The notes beneath the pieces are model-generated. The model ran no database searches. It had not been told where the DNA came from and worked only from the letters and a program-made list of their open reading frames with translations. From Symsagittifera roscoffensis (Eukaryota; Xenacoelomorpha; Acoela; Convolutidae), in the NCBI RefSeq assembly GCF_963678635.1, contig NC_087066.1, forward strand, positions 67,465,477 through 67,529,476: a stretch of DNA of 64,000 bases, in the 5' to 3' direction. Both the position numbers and the translations under genes were made by a program. Shown here one piece after another: positions 51,401 to 63,152 of this stretch. Position 1 is the first letter of the stretch. Each line of letters starts with the position of its first letter.

Positions 51401-51736
51401 GAAATACGAATTTCTCCATCTGATATAAACTACAAGGATATGGTAGACTTCAGCAACAAACCATCCGGTAAAAGTAATGTCAATTGAACAAAAACTGCTA
51501 AAAAGTAGAAGGTAGATATATCAAGCGTACCAGGATACTCTGTATCCGGTACTAAAAATGTATTTTGAGCACAAGTCACAGAAAGAATAAAAACAGTTTG
51601 CCGATCAGGACACCCAATATCCGTTTGAACAAAAAATGTACAGAAACAGTTCAGAAACTAAGCTTACTAACTGAATGAGTTGTTTTTGACAAATATGATG
51701 TTATTTGATGTAAATATCGATTATGAAACTCTCAAC
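50381..51736 (+). repeat. Duplicated LINE segment, copy 2 (1356 bp)
   Basis: This is the partner of 47563-48920. It ends at the same word, CTCAAC, where this copy runs into TAAAAAAAATTAATT and copy 1 runs into CAGCGCGGCCC and the RT. Confidence 0.9.
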
Positions 51737-51869
51737 TAAAAAAAATTAATTTACAATTTGGAGAAAAAAAAGTTCTGATTTCTGCAAACGTATATTTAAA
51801 AAAAACACATTTCTGTCTCAAGTACATCCTGGAGTAGATTTTTTTGACCAAATGCCCAAATTGAAAGCA

Positions 51870-52310
51870 TAGTGGAAAAACTGATGAAATCGCAGCTACC
51901 AATTAACCACAAAGTGGTGACAGAAACGGAGACAAAATTCCAATTGCGCTAAATGCAAACAAAACAACAGAAATACAAAATTCCGTATAATCAAAATTAT
52001 CCCCCACTACGAAAGAAATCTTCAATTCAGCTGAAAATTTGGCCAAGTGATATCGGAATTGTTGTTTCGATATAATCAAACAATTACCCGTATCCTATCG
52101 CAGTAGATGACAATACAGAAACAATTACCGTGACAAACGATGATCGCAAACTGCAAATACTGAGAGTTATTACTAACAACGAATCACAGCAATTTATGAC
52201 CAATAGCAGAAGCGAAGTGATCATTTTACTTAACAAGATGATGTATCTCATGGGATGCTTTCCAGGATCGAAAGACTCAAAAACATATTCGAGAAGAAGT
52301 TTTTGATAAA
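51870..52310 (+). pseudogene. Second relic of the LINE ORF1 start
   Basis: ATCGCAGCTACCAATTA, GAAACGGAGACAAA, AATCAAAATTATCCCCC and ATGGGATGCTTTCCA appear in the same order as at 23370-23560. This copy keeps about 250 bases between the last two landmarks that the first lacks. Stops fill all frames. It ends near 52310, and 52310-52620 shows nothing recognisable. Confidence 0.55.
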
Positions 52311-52619
52311 AAAGTAATTTTCAAACGTTTTCGCAACTATGTGCCTCGTCAGGATTTTTACAATAAACTAGCCTAAATGACGATAAAACATCAGTTTACA
52401 AATGTTATTTACAATAATTCACATAAATTTTAGTTCATAACCATTATATTAAAAACAGACCACAAGCATGAGCTCTTTAATAAATAAAAAATTTCGAACA
52501 AATGACGTGTCACTTCCAAAACCCCATCCCCAAGTTTCAAGCCCGCCTCTGAGTGACCTCGAATAGAGAATATAGTTATTAAGTAGTAGGTCCGATGAAA
52601 AAAATGTAAACGGAGGAAT

Positions 52620-54273
52620 AAAGCTTGCTGCTTCGGATGACAAAATTGCTACTTTTTCAACTGATAACTATCAAAAATTGTTGTCTAAGCACCCTCAGCG
52701 AGCCAAAATTGCAGCTCCAAATCCAGAAAAGTTGGATAGTTTTTTCGTAACCGATTTCGACCTATACAAAGCGATAATGTCCTTTCCGAACGGATCAGCA
52801 GCAGGTCCTGATAAAATAGTTCCTCAAATTTTTAAAGATCTTGTTAGTAAGTCGAATGGCAATGCAGGACTTAATTTTCTGAAATCGCTTACTAAGCTGG
52901 TAAACCTAATTGGAGATGGCAACATGCCCGAACCACTAAGACCTTTCTTTTTTGGCGCAAAGCTTATCGCCCTCATAAAGATAGACGGAGGGTTGAGACC
53001 GATTGTTTAAATGCGCTGGAAGCAAGGCCCTCTCTGAGCGAAAATTTTTTTCCGGAAATGTACAGGTAGGATGCGGTACCAAACGAGGAGCAGAAATAGC
53101 TGCGCACTCGTTTCGAAACCTAATTGAACGCGACGACAATCCAAAATGCACTGTTCTTTTAAAACTAAATTTTAAGAATGCCTCTAACTCTCTAAACAGA
53201 GAAACAATTTTGAATCATGTTTATTCAAATCGCCCCGAATTGTATAATTACACCTATTGCGCGTATGGTAAACCTAGTTACCTTTTTTACGGAAGCTCTG
53301 TCATAATGTCAGAAGACGGAACTCAGCAAGGTGATCCTGAAGCCCCACCCCTTTTTGCGAAAACAATTCATACACTAGTCAAACAGTTGGAGTCGAAAAT
53401 TAACATCTGGTATTTAGATGATGTGAATTTAGCCGACGACTATAAGGTAGTACTCCGGGACCTTAAAAACATTCTGAAATTGGAACAAATTTACGGCCTG
53501 AGCTTAAACACTGAGAAGTGTGAACTTTGTTTTTTGGGACCGACTACTAGTACACAGTATGATTCAATTTTAACACAATTTCGAAAAAAATGCCCCAAAA
53601 TAAAAATAAAAACAAAAGAAGATCTCCTCATTTAAGGATCTCCAATCGGCGAACTTTGCCGAAAAGAATTACTCGACGAAAAAATTAGGGAGCTTGAAAA
53701 AATCTCGGATGTCATTGACAAACTAGACGCCCATTATGGTTTTTACCTCCTGAAAAATTGTTTTAGCATGCCAAAACTCCTATATTTTTTGCGTACGAGC
53801 CCTTGTTTTTTGCAAAATTATTTTTTGGAGCGCTACGATAAATTACTAAGATATTCGTTATGCAAGGTCAGTAACGTGAAAATGGATGATAACCAGTTTT
53901 TACAAGCAGTTCTCCCGGCAGCCAAAGGTGGCTTGGGCGTTTCTTCCGCTCGTCTGCTCGCTTTACCCGCTTTCTTAGCCTCAGCAGTAGGAGCGAAAGA
54001 TGCCTTGAGCGAAATCTTTGGTTTGGAGCATGTGGATGGAACCTATGATGATGCGCTTAAACGGTGGTTTGACCTTGGAAAAATTGAAATGGCTCCGGAA
54101 AATGAAATCCAAAAAAATTGGACGGAGCCAATTTTTGACAGCGAAATTGCAGACTTGATTTTACGACACTAACCAACGGACGTAAAAAGGTTCAACGCGT
54201 TCCAAGATAGATTTGGCTCCCAATGGTTGAACGTCATCCCGTGCAAAAACTTAAGGTTGAAACTGTCGAACCA
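52620..54273 (+). pseudogene. Second non-LTR retrotransposon RT, different family, cut by copy B
   Basis: Three frames read NGSAAGPDKIVPQIFKDL (52678-53010), then CGTKRGAEIAAHS, LLKLNFKNASNSLN, EDGTQQGDPEAPPLF and WYLDDVNLADD (53003-53635, RT motifs A, B and C), then LKNCFSMPKLLYFLRTSP and AAKGGLGVSSARLLALPAFL (53768-54172). Motif A has Asn (KLNFKN) where Asp is expected, so it is inactive. Coding similarity continues past a stop (FNAFQDRFGSQWLN) until the LTR of copy B at 54274. It is unrelated in detail to the L1/Tx1-like LINE next to it, and I cannot name the clade safely. Confidence 0.75.
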
Positions 54274-55155
54274 TGTAACATTCGCCCAAATACTACACAG
54301 CGACGGAGCGTAGAAAAAGTACCTATTAACGACTGGCAGGCGTCAGTTACCTTAATCCTACTCGTTTTTCACCGTCTCGACCTTGCCAGTTGATTTTCTG
54401 GTCTGTCTAGGGCTAAGTAAAAAGTTACCATTTTTAGGCCATCAGTCAAACGACTTTTGATCAGCTTTCGTTTACATGCGAACACAACCACATAGCTGAG
54501 TCTCGGCTCCTCAGACTACGTGATTGTCATTAAAAACACGGCTCGAATAACCTAATTTAACATGTTTTTGTGTGACAGTTCTATATTAAATCCATTGGAG
54601 ATGGATTGACCCTTTCCTCTTTCTAGCTACTCATATTCTAAAATATCAAACTATACCGGTGTTAACTTAAAGTTTCACGACATCCAAGTAGCTATAAAGT
54701 CAGTTTTATACAGTCCCTTCACATAAAACAGTCTCTGGGGGACCAAGCCTCCACTCCCGTGATCTTTCTGAGATAACGCTCTTATCTCTTCCAAATTGTG
54801 GCACGGGAGGGTTCCGTGGTATCTTCCTTCCCCACTGAAGCTTCCTTCTCCACTAATATCCGCTGATAAGGGTCTTATCGTGCTTTGTTGCACGATAAGA
54901 GGCTTCGTGTTTTTCGTCTCTTGTGCGACCGTTTTCCACAATATTTGGCGTTGTTCTGCTTTTTTGTCGTTTTTCGTCAAAATGGCCGTCTTTTTGTATT
55001 TCTCAGAAATATTCCCCTTCCGATCGAAATTTTGAAAATAAAAATTCTAGAATATTCCTACCCTCCTTCGCAATACTTTTTCGTTAATAAGGCCTTTATT
55101 TGTTTTATTTCGTGTCGCCGGAAGGTTGCGCTGTGCCATCTGGCAGAATGGCACA
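54274..55155 (-). repeat. 3' LTR of giant Ty3 copy B
   Basis: On the minus strand it begins TGTGCCATTCTGCCAG just after GTCCGGGGAGTA and ends CGAATGTTACA (54274). The first bases, last bases and polypurine region are shared with copy A, and the length is 882 against 902. The middle is diverged. It interrupts the non-LTR element at AACTGTCGAACCA. Confidence 0.8.
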
Positions 55156-55936
55156 TACTCCCCGGACAAGTCCCCATCAATGTCTCTATTGATCGCATAA
55201 CACCGGATTATCGTCAAGTAGTGTTCCAGTTCTCTGTAATCAATCTTACAAATCGCATAAGAAAATGAAATTTATCTACTCCACCTCAACTCACTACGTG
55301 TTCACAAATGGCATCGTACTACATCTCACTGCCTTTCAACATTTTCACAAAATTTGCACCATGAGGAGTGTCCTAGATAAAACTTCTTTTCTGACTACTT
55401 ATGTCGTCTTGCCATAAAACTTCTTTTCGCTCTTTGTGATTAAAACGTTGGGACGTGGCACGGCCACGCACCCGTTAAAATTAACTTAACATCACTCACC
55501 AAGTATAATCAGTTATTTATGCGGTCCTTTCAATATTAAAACTAAGAAACTCTGTGGCTAGGAAAGTTATTGAGTTACCCACCCTTCTCGAGCGAGTTTA
55601 CTCAAACTTACCATGTCGCCACACAGTGAAATTGTGTCTTACACAGGTTAAAAACTTCAATCGTGTTTAAATAGATAAATGTACTCACCTATGTTCTATA
55701 TATACATACATAAATAGTCATAACTAAAATCAACAATTTCAACAATTTTAGCAATTGCAACCTTGTAGTTTGGTCTGACCAAACTAGATCAAAACAAAAA
55801 GTTTAACAAGTTCAATAATCAAAACTTGGTTGATTGGTTTAAGTTTTAACACACAAAGACAATCAAGTTTTTTCTCCTTCTCTTCTCTTCTTTGTTCACG
55901 TCTTCACTCCATCGCTTCTCCATCCTGATCTTCAAC
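55156..55936 (-). other. 3' untranslated region of copy B
   Basis: This AT-rich non-coding sequence lies between the end of the ORF2 remnant and the LTR. It contains TTGTTGAAATTGTTGAT-like short repeats near 55730-55760 and ends with the conserved GTCCGGGGAGTA on the minus strand. Nothing else is seen. Confidence 0.5.
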
Positions 55937-58900
55937 TTAGCTGTCTTCCAGGACGTTCGCCAACATGTCCATGGAGTTGCGGGCCGTGCCCCAACTCTCC
56001 TGTTCCAACAGCCTCGGTTTGCAACAAGGTAGCAAGTCAACATTAACCTTTTGCTCCCGGTTCCTGCAAAAGCTGTTGTGAAGACATAGGCTCACATTTC
56101 GTTCTAGGTCAGCTCTTAAGACCTCTTTCTTCTCATCTTCAGTTACACAAGGCGCCCCAGCTACCCGCTTCACCGCCGTGTTGACCGCGTTTCTGTGCGT
56201 CAAGAATGCTCTCTTATAGGCTCCTGGTCCTATATCTAGCTGGAAAGATTGATAGGCTTCCGTGTTCCTCGACATGTGACGCTTCGCGCGTTCATACATC
56301 CATGATATAATCACTGCACGGAACCAAGGCATCAATCTTTGCCTTGATCATATTCTTTCAATGGCTTTAGGTATTCTCAGAACCTTGCAGGTGGTTCTGA
56401 AAAGATCCAATTCACGACTCATCTTCACGTTGCTCAGCTGCTCAGGAGTCGGCACGGCCGTCTCCTGTTCACTCGTGTCTGCGTTAGCCTCCAGCCATCT
56501 CACTGCCAGCATGGCACGAACCACCACGATTGACACCTGTTGATTCTGATCGGGCAACCCCGTAGAGTACAACTCTTCCACGTCCCATACTAGCATCAGA
56601 TTCCCGCTTTTGGGGTACCACAACGTCTGCGCCAAGCAGTGGCAAGGATACTCCCCATGGGTTCTCACTATGTTCCTTCGGGTCCGATACCCTGAGGCTC
56701 CCAGCAACGGTTCCACCTCCATCAGAATTCTGTGTAAGTCGTCTTTCTCTTCTATGGTGGGGAATTCAGTGGGTATCGCTCCACTCGCTTTCTGTTTCTG
56801 GAACTCACTCACATTGCCTTCGTTTAATCTCAGAAACTCTTCATCCACTACGTCTTGCAACTCGCCTTCAGATCTCTTCGGGACTGCCCGAAAGATCTTT
56901 GCCAACAAATCATATGACCTCTCCGACATTCTGGCCAACCTCACGCACTTTGGCACAGAGAAAAGTTGGTCAATCAACACCTGCTGTGTCCTCGCATCCA
57001 TCACCACCATGTGTGTAGGATATCTACTACTGCAATATGGTGCGGAGCTTGAACCCACCAGATATTTTGAACCAGTAGGTTTATGATAGGCCTCACTATC
57101 TTTCAGAATCATTTCGTTTTCCAGAGCTTCTCGCCAGCCTCCGATCTTCTGCTTCGTCTGCAATGCTCCAGGGAATACTTCCACGCTGAGGGACGTCACT
57201 AGCTTATGGGCACGCTCCAGGCGCTCATGCGATTCTATCGAACTCGTCATGCTACAAAATCCCAAGGCTGTGATCAAGTTTACATCCGTCACCCCATGAC
57301 AGTCCGCGACCAACTCCATACCACTCTTATCCGACATGCTCAATCCGAACCACAATCAAAACTCACTTGCCACTTTAGCTCGGGAACCGAGGGTTCGACC
57401 ACTCGTTCTTCCAAGATAATTCCCAGCTTGGGTTGTTCCACCATCAGCATTCCAGTTTCTTTAATCCGTTCAACCCAGAAATTGAGTACTATGACTTGCT
57501 CATAGTCGAAGTACGCTTCCCTGGCTTCTTCATTCACGAAGGGATTATACGCCATCCCCGGTATGCCAGACACATATTGGAACGACTTCAGTCTACCTAG
57601 CGTTGCAAAGTCTTTTTGTCCCTTGACTCCTTCTATCAACTCCCGGCTCACTTTCAATTCTTTGTTGGAATATCTTCTCACCTCTTCCAACTTGCGATAG
57701 CTCTCCATGTCATTCGACTCCTTATTTGGTACAGTCAACGGCATATCCTGATATAGTTCCAGGAGTGCCCTAAGGAAGTTCCTTTCGCAATCAACTCCCT
57801 TTTGCCGAATGATCTTTATACATTCTCCCAAAACAGGAGTGGGGATACGATCCACCACGAACCTGACAAAGCAAAGGGCATCCTTACGCTTAGCCCATGC
57901 TATCGCAGAATCGTCTTTTGAAATCAACGCTCGCAGAGCTTCCATCAACTCCAGCTCCTTTCCCGTTATTTCGAATCATTACTGGCTTCATATTCCGCCT
58001 TCTTGATGCCCATCAAGCACCAAGCCAACCGTACTTGCAGATCGGTTCTCATGCAAGGATGAGCCAGGTATGCTGCCACCGTAGCAGGTGCATGCATCGA
58101 CTCGTCGAAGTATCTCTGGAGGGCCGCCCTCCAGGAAATTTCTAGTAGTTTTTCCAGTCCGATTTCGTTCGCTTCAGAGGACATTACCGTGCCGTATTCT
58201 TTCCGATTTAAGTTTGAATTCTCCGTAAGCTCTTTCAGATATTTCTGCATGGCTCGCTTCTCGCTCCAAGCCATCAGGTGCCCTCTCGCGGAGTTTCTCG
58301 CTTTCAACATCTCCACAGAACCCCCTGCTGGATCTCCCATGTGGACCGATTCCGGCACAGTGACTCGACTGTACTCCACCACGTCGAGTTGTCCTTCCAG
58401 TTTCAACTTGGCCATGTTGGTCCGCGAGGGCCTGTAATCTTCAAGTCATCCAGATCCACATTGACTGATGATCTCCATCTCTAATTTAGTGTCTGCCAGG
58501 GTTCGTGCTGTTTTCTTTGATCTTACGGCAGTCGTGGTCAGACCTGCCAAGAGCATATGGGGTATCAGATTCTCTTTTTCTCCCCCCGTCAGTGTTGCAC
58601 CATCTCCTTGCCCGCTCTCGCCTGAACGACCTGCGCTCGTTAAAGAGGTCACCACTGCGCTGGCTCTCGACTTCACCACTCTCGGGTTCATGGCTCGACT
58701 TCCTGTTTTCCTTTTTAGTCGCTTCAGCCCCTTCCTGGCTCGTCTGACAGGTAATTTCTTTTTGACTTGCTGATCATTGGCACTGTCTTCTGTAACTGAC
58801 TCGGTCAGAACATCCGACTCCATGGAGTCCACTATTTTCTCCAGGACCTCACGCATGATGGGTTTGTTCAATCCCACCTTCATTATGGAATGCGTCCCAT

Positions 58901-61900
58901 ATCGCCTTATCACGTCCCATGATCTTTCCATGAAATTCACTCGGCTCCAGGTTGCCCCTGTCTTGCCTTCTAAATCACTTTGATATCTCTCCCATTCCTC
59001 TTCCGGCAGCGTGCTCAGGAAGGATACCCTCATTGATTCTTCGATTTTTCTCCACCTCGGTGACTCATGGAGCAATCTCTGCGGATCCCTGCTTCGGCAT
59101 TCTCTCGCCTGGCTTATTGGGTCCATCGGGGATAAGTCGGCCGACGCCTCCTTTGTAGGGGACATGAAAGACGATGGCATCATTAGCAACAGACTCCCAT
59201 CGACTTCCTCATCGTCGTCTTCACTAAACCGGTATTCTAGCAAGTCTCTCTCCAACGCTCCTAGATCCGTCTCAACCGGTTTTCCTGTCTTTCCCTCGAT
59301 GTCGTTATCGTCATCGTCCTGATCCATCAATTCATCATCACCTGCATCAGGTTTCGGCCTGGGTCCTGAAGGTCCTTGTCGTGAGTCTATGCCCGAGTCC
59401 GGCCGAGCCGGTACGGTCATGTCTCCTGTGTGATAAAACAATTCATCGTTCACCAGGAATTCTACGGACTCCTCGCCATGTGGGCCAGATCCTCTATCGT
59501 TATGTATGAGCCTCCTCTGCTCTCCTTTGCCACTTCCAGCATCACTACTTTCACTTCTCCCGACCATTTTAGTCTTGACAAATCATCTGTGGGAGAATAC
59601 ACTTCGTTCCACATTTCGGCCGAGACCTCTGGTCTCCTGGAAGGTAGTGCCTTGATCTTTTTCCTACTCCAAGCATCAGGAAATTAGAAAACAAACGTGT
59701 GCGCGGCTGCAACATTCCAGCCGATGAAGCGCGGCTCCATCCCTTCACTCCACTTCAACATTCTCTTCTCTGCGTCGCGAGCTGCTCCGATGCGAGGGGC
59801 AATGATGGGAGATGTGACTCTCAACAACATCCTCCTTATCGGTGGATATCGAGGGCATTGGTCCGGCAGCGGCCTGGACCCAGAAAGCCACGCTTGCTGG
59901 TTCTCTTTAGCGTGTGCATAGGCCTCTGGTAAGAGTGGCACTCCCATAGCCGCTCCTGTATCCTTCACTACTGGTCTCAAATTCCAAAGCTTCGGGTTAA
60001 ACTGGATGTGAGAAAGTTCCTCACGGCCCATTCGGCACTTGAAGTGGTTTTTGAAATCCATCAACACCCAACCTGGCTCCGCTCTTCTTCCGAACAGCCT
60101 ATCGTCACTGGCCAGCCCTCTCAACTCCCTCTGCTCTACCCAGTTCAGCACGGAACAGTCCACGACTGAGACGAGGTTGACATACAACACAGAATTCCTG
60201 TATGCCTTGACTTGCACGTCCGGGAACGCGAAAGACATCACCGGTCCATACACCACCGTGACGAATTCCCGCAGTCCGTGAATCAGAGCCAACGGATCGA
60301 TCCGCATCATGACAGCCAAATCTGTCAGCAAGGGCATGCCACAATATTGCTTGCACTAACTCGCATCCGTCGCCACCTTATCTTCTCCCGTGACGCTCCT
60401 GTTTTGTTGCAAGAGATATTGGAGCAGGAGAGTCCTACAGTCTTTCAACTTCTTGAGCGAGGCGGTTTCCAACTGTGCATTGAACTCACGACTCGGTCCC
60501 TGTAGTTGTTCAGGGTAACGCAACAGCACAAGCAAATCACCCAGTCGACCGTAGGTCATGGCAATCAGAGTCAGGAGTCCATCCAATCTCAAATCTGTCA
60601 ACGCTTGGGTGAAGAGATTCGCCGGCCCCTTCACCAAATGTCACGTATAAGGCTAATATCAGGCCAATCGACAATTTCGTGATGTCCTTGACAAAACTCG
60701 CGATCAAGTTCCGGGATGCCCTAGGATAGCAGGTCGACAGGAAGGATGGCGTCCATCCCACTCCCATTCCACCCAAGATAGCATCCCTTCGTTCGTACTG
60801 TGCCCTCGTGGCTAGCACGTCAGCTTGGAACTTGTCCAGCGACATCGTGTTTACGTCCTGCATCAATTTCAACATCATGCCCCCAGCTAACTCCCGGGCA
60901 TCAAACAAGTTCTTCAGATACACGTGTATCTCTTTTATCACTGCCGGAGCATGCTCGAACGCGTCCTCACCCAAGGTGCACAGCCTTGGTGACAAGTACA
61001 ACCATACGTTATTATGCGGCTTTGTAATTGTAGTAATTGTCTGGGTCTACTACTCTGTTTGGGGCAGGAATTATCACGTTGAACCTCCCCTCTGCGTTGT
61101 GACCATTGTGTACATAAACTGAAGGGGTTCTGGCAATGCAGCGTACCCTGGTGACAACACAAAGACCACCTTCACCACATTTTGGGTGAAACGTTGTCTT
61201 GCTGCTGCTTCTATCTCAGCCATCGCCGGGAGCAATGTCATTATCGCCTCCCCTATGACCTCGTTGCTCGGGATCGACCCACCCGTCAGACGTGACAACA
61301 AGCCCCTGTTTTGCAGATGATCCATTGAGCCTGCAACCACTTTCACCTGCGGCTCCATGCTGACCACCTTCGTAAACTTATCATCATGCCTATTGCCTGT
61401 CCCCAGTCCAATTTAGGCGCCGTCAAGAAAATCGCGTCGGGCCAAAAGAGAGAACGGGGCGTTTAGAGATAATCGGAACTGGCCACGATCAGATACTTTG
61501 CAGCTTTCATCTCTAAGGGATCGTAAGCTGCGAACAGGCCGTCGCCTATTGGGGCCTCCAGTTTACCATATCTCCTGTCATCTCCATCCACCGTGGTCGT
61601 TCGGGGGTAGTCCCTTGAATACTCGCCTGAAACTTGCCCTTGCGAGCAGGTGGCGTCAGTTCCCGGGCTCTCTGTCGGACGTCCGTAAGAGACCGGGTGT
61701 TCAAAGGTCCAAAGGTATTGTCCTGAGGCAACCCATTCAAGTCTGCATGCCGGAGTGTAGTTGTAGAGCTGAACTGCTCCTGCTCTGCTAGCAGCCAATC
61801 CACGCCCGGTATCCGATATAGTCGCGACACTGTGGGACTTTCTCCGCCATTCATTTTCATTGCGTCCTCCCGACACGTCAGGGTATTCATGTTCAACCTC

Positions 61901-62678
61901 GCGGACATGTCCGTCTTGTACTGTCCCCAATGACTCGGGTCTGATCGGTTCCAAAGCAGCAGGCTGCCTGATTCAACTCCCTCCGCTGGCATGGCGCTCG
62001 CAGACTTCCGGTGACACCTGGCTCACCTTCGCCATATACAGCTCCTTCAGGTGCTTTATTTCATCCTCCTTATAAGCCACCTGCAGATCTTCATATTTCT
62101 TCTTCCATTCGTCTCTTTCTCGAGCTATTGCCCTATACTCCTAGAGTTTGGCACACAGCTCGCTCTGATCTCTCTCTCCTTCTTCTCAAGCGTCTCGATC
62201 GTCTCCGACGTCTGGATCTCTATTTCACTACCCTCACTCTCTTCGAAGGAGGAGCAGCTGTTGGAGAGTCGACCGAATGTGACGGGACTGGCCCATCACG
62301 TTGTCTCTTCGCTCCAATGAGTGGCTGCGCCGGTTGGACTGGTAAGGGCATCTCACCTAGCCGGTGGTCCCTCTGTTCACCTAGTCCTGGCTCACGAGCC
62401 AGGTCGTGGCCAGACATTTTTTCACGCCGCCATCTCATCAGTCGATTTCGACCTCTCTCGGCGGTCCCGGATTCACCGAAGGCCAACATTAACACGACTT
62501 CCGTATGGCGATTCCCTCGACCCTCTCGTCCTAATGCATTAAGGAGCGCGACCACAGACATCGCCAGCCCCGGGTCTTCTCGTGTAAAATCACAATCGAT
62601 CAGCCGCTGATAGATCTCGTCTAGAGTCGCTCCTAGACTCGCTGAGAGGAATTTCATAAGTCCGTTTGTGTCACCCAT
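55937..62678 (-). pseudogene. ORF2 of copy B, broken into about twelve frames and lacking the first SGNH domain
   Basis: Successive minus-strand pieces match copy A ORF2 in order: 62678-62220 (N-terminus, DEIYQRL, DLAREPGL), 61992-61546, 61954-61463 (ends YLIVASSDYL), 61367-61074 (VVFVLSPGYAALPEPLQFMY), 61001-60537, 60637-60356, 60337-59684, 59567-58446 (acidic region), 58415-57966, 57948-57340, 57355-56348 (HGEYPCHCLAQTLWYP) and 56335-55937 (SLCLHNSFCRNRE). About 230 bases separate the first two, where copy A has roughly 1.6 kb encoding the GDSL hydrolase. The second, degenerate SGNH-like unit is still recognisable. Many frameshifts and stops make it non-functional. Confidence 0.8.
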
Positions 62679-63152
62679 TTCTTATCGTGTTGATTCTTAC
62701 TGTCGTGTAGTGTCTTCCTGTCTCGTTTCGGTTCAATGGATTCAATAAACAATTTCTGATCAATAAAGATCTAAAAACAAGTCGCGACTGAAAACCATCG
62801 TTTTTGGATCCATCATCATTCAACTCTTTAAAACTCTCCATTGAAATTCTCTTCTCAATTCTGATTTAAAAATTTAGCACCAAGGTGGGTCGTCCACATG
62901 TATCTTCGTCAGGGTAGCACGAATGAGCGCTGTCACCTTGATGACCTGGAGTACTCCAGGTCTTTTATGACACAAAACATAAAACATACCATAACAATAA
63001 AATAACACATAAACGCATAAACATCACACACCTATATTATCACATAAAAACATAATCCCTAATATTGTATCTAAAACCTAACCTAATCTAAACCTGACAC
63101 TAATTCTTATCGAGTAACTTAATAAAAAATCACTTATCGCCAAACGCAATTC
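62679..63152 (-). other. ORF1-ORF2 spacer of copy B
   Basis: This 474-bp non-coding stretch corresponds to 36451-36952 of copy A. The minus strand has CTTGTTTTTAG followed by ATCTTTATTG, an acceptor candidate 92 bases before the ORF2 ATG. A run of AACCTAACCTAATCTAAACCT (63077-63097 on the plus strand) is a short degenerate repeat. Confidence 0.45.

Noticed and set aside
54796-55268. Plus-strand open frames of 79 and 127 codons
   Set aside because: They lie antisense to the LTR and polypurine tract of copy B and show no domain.
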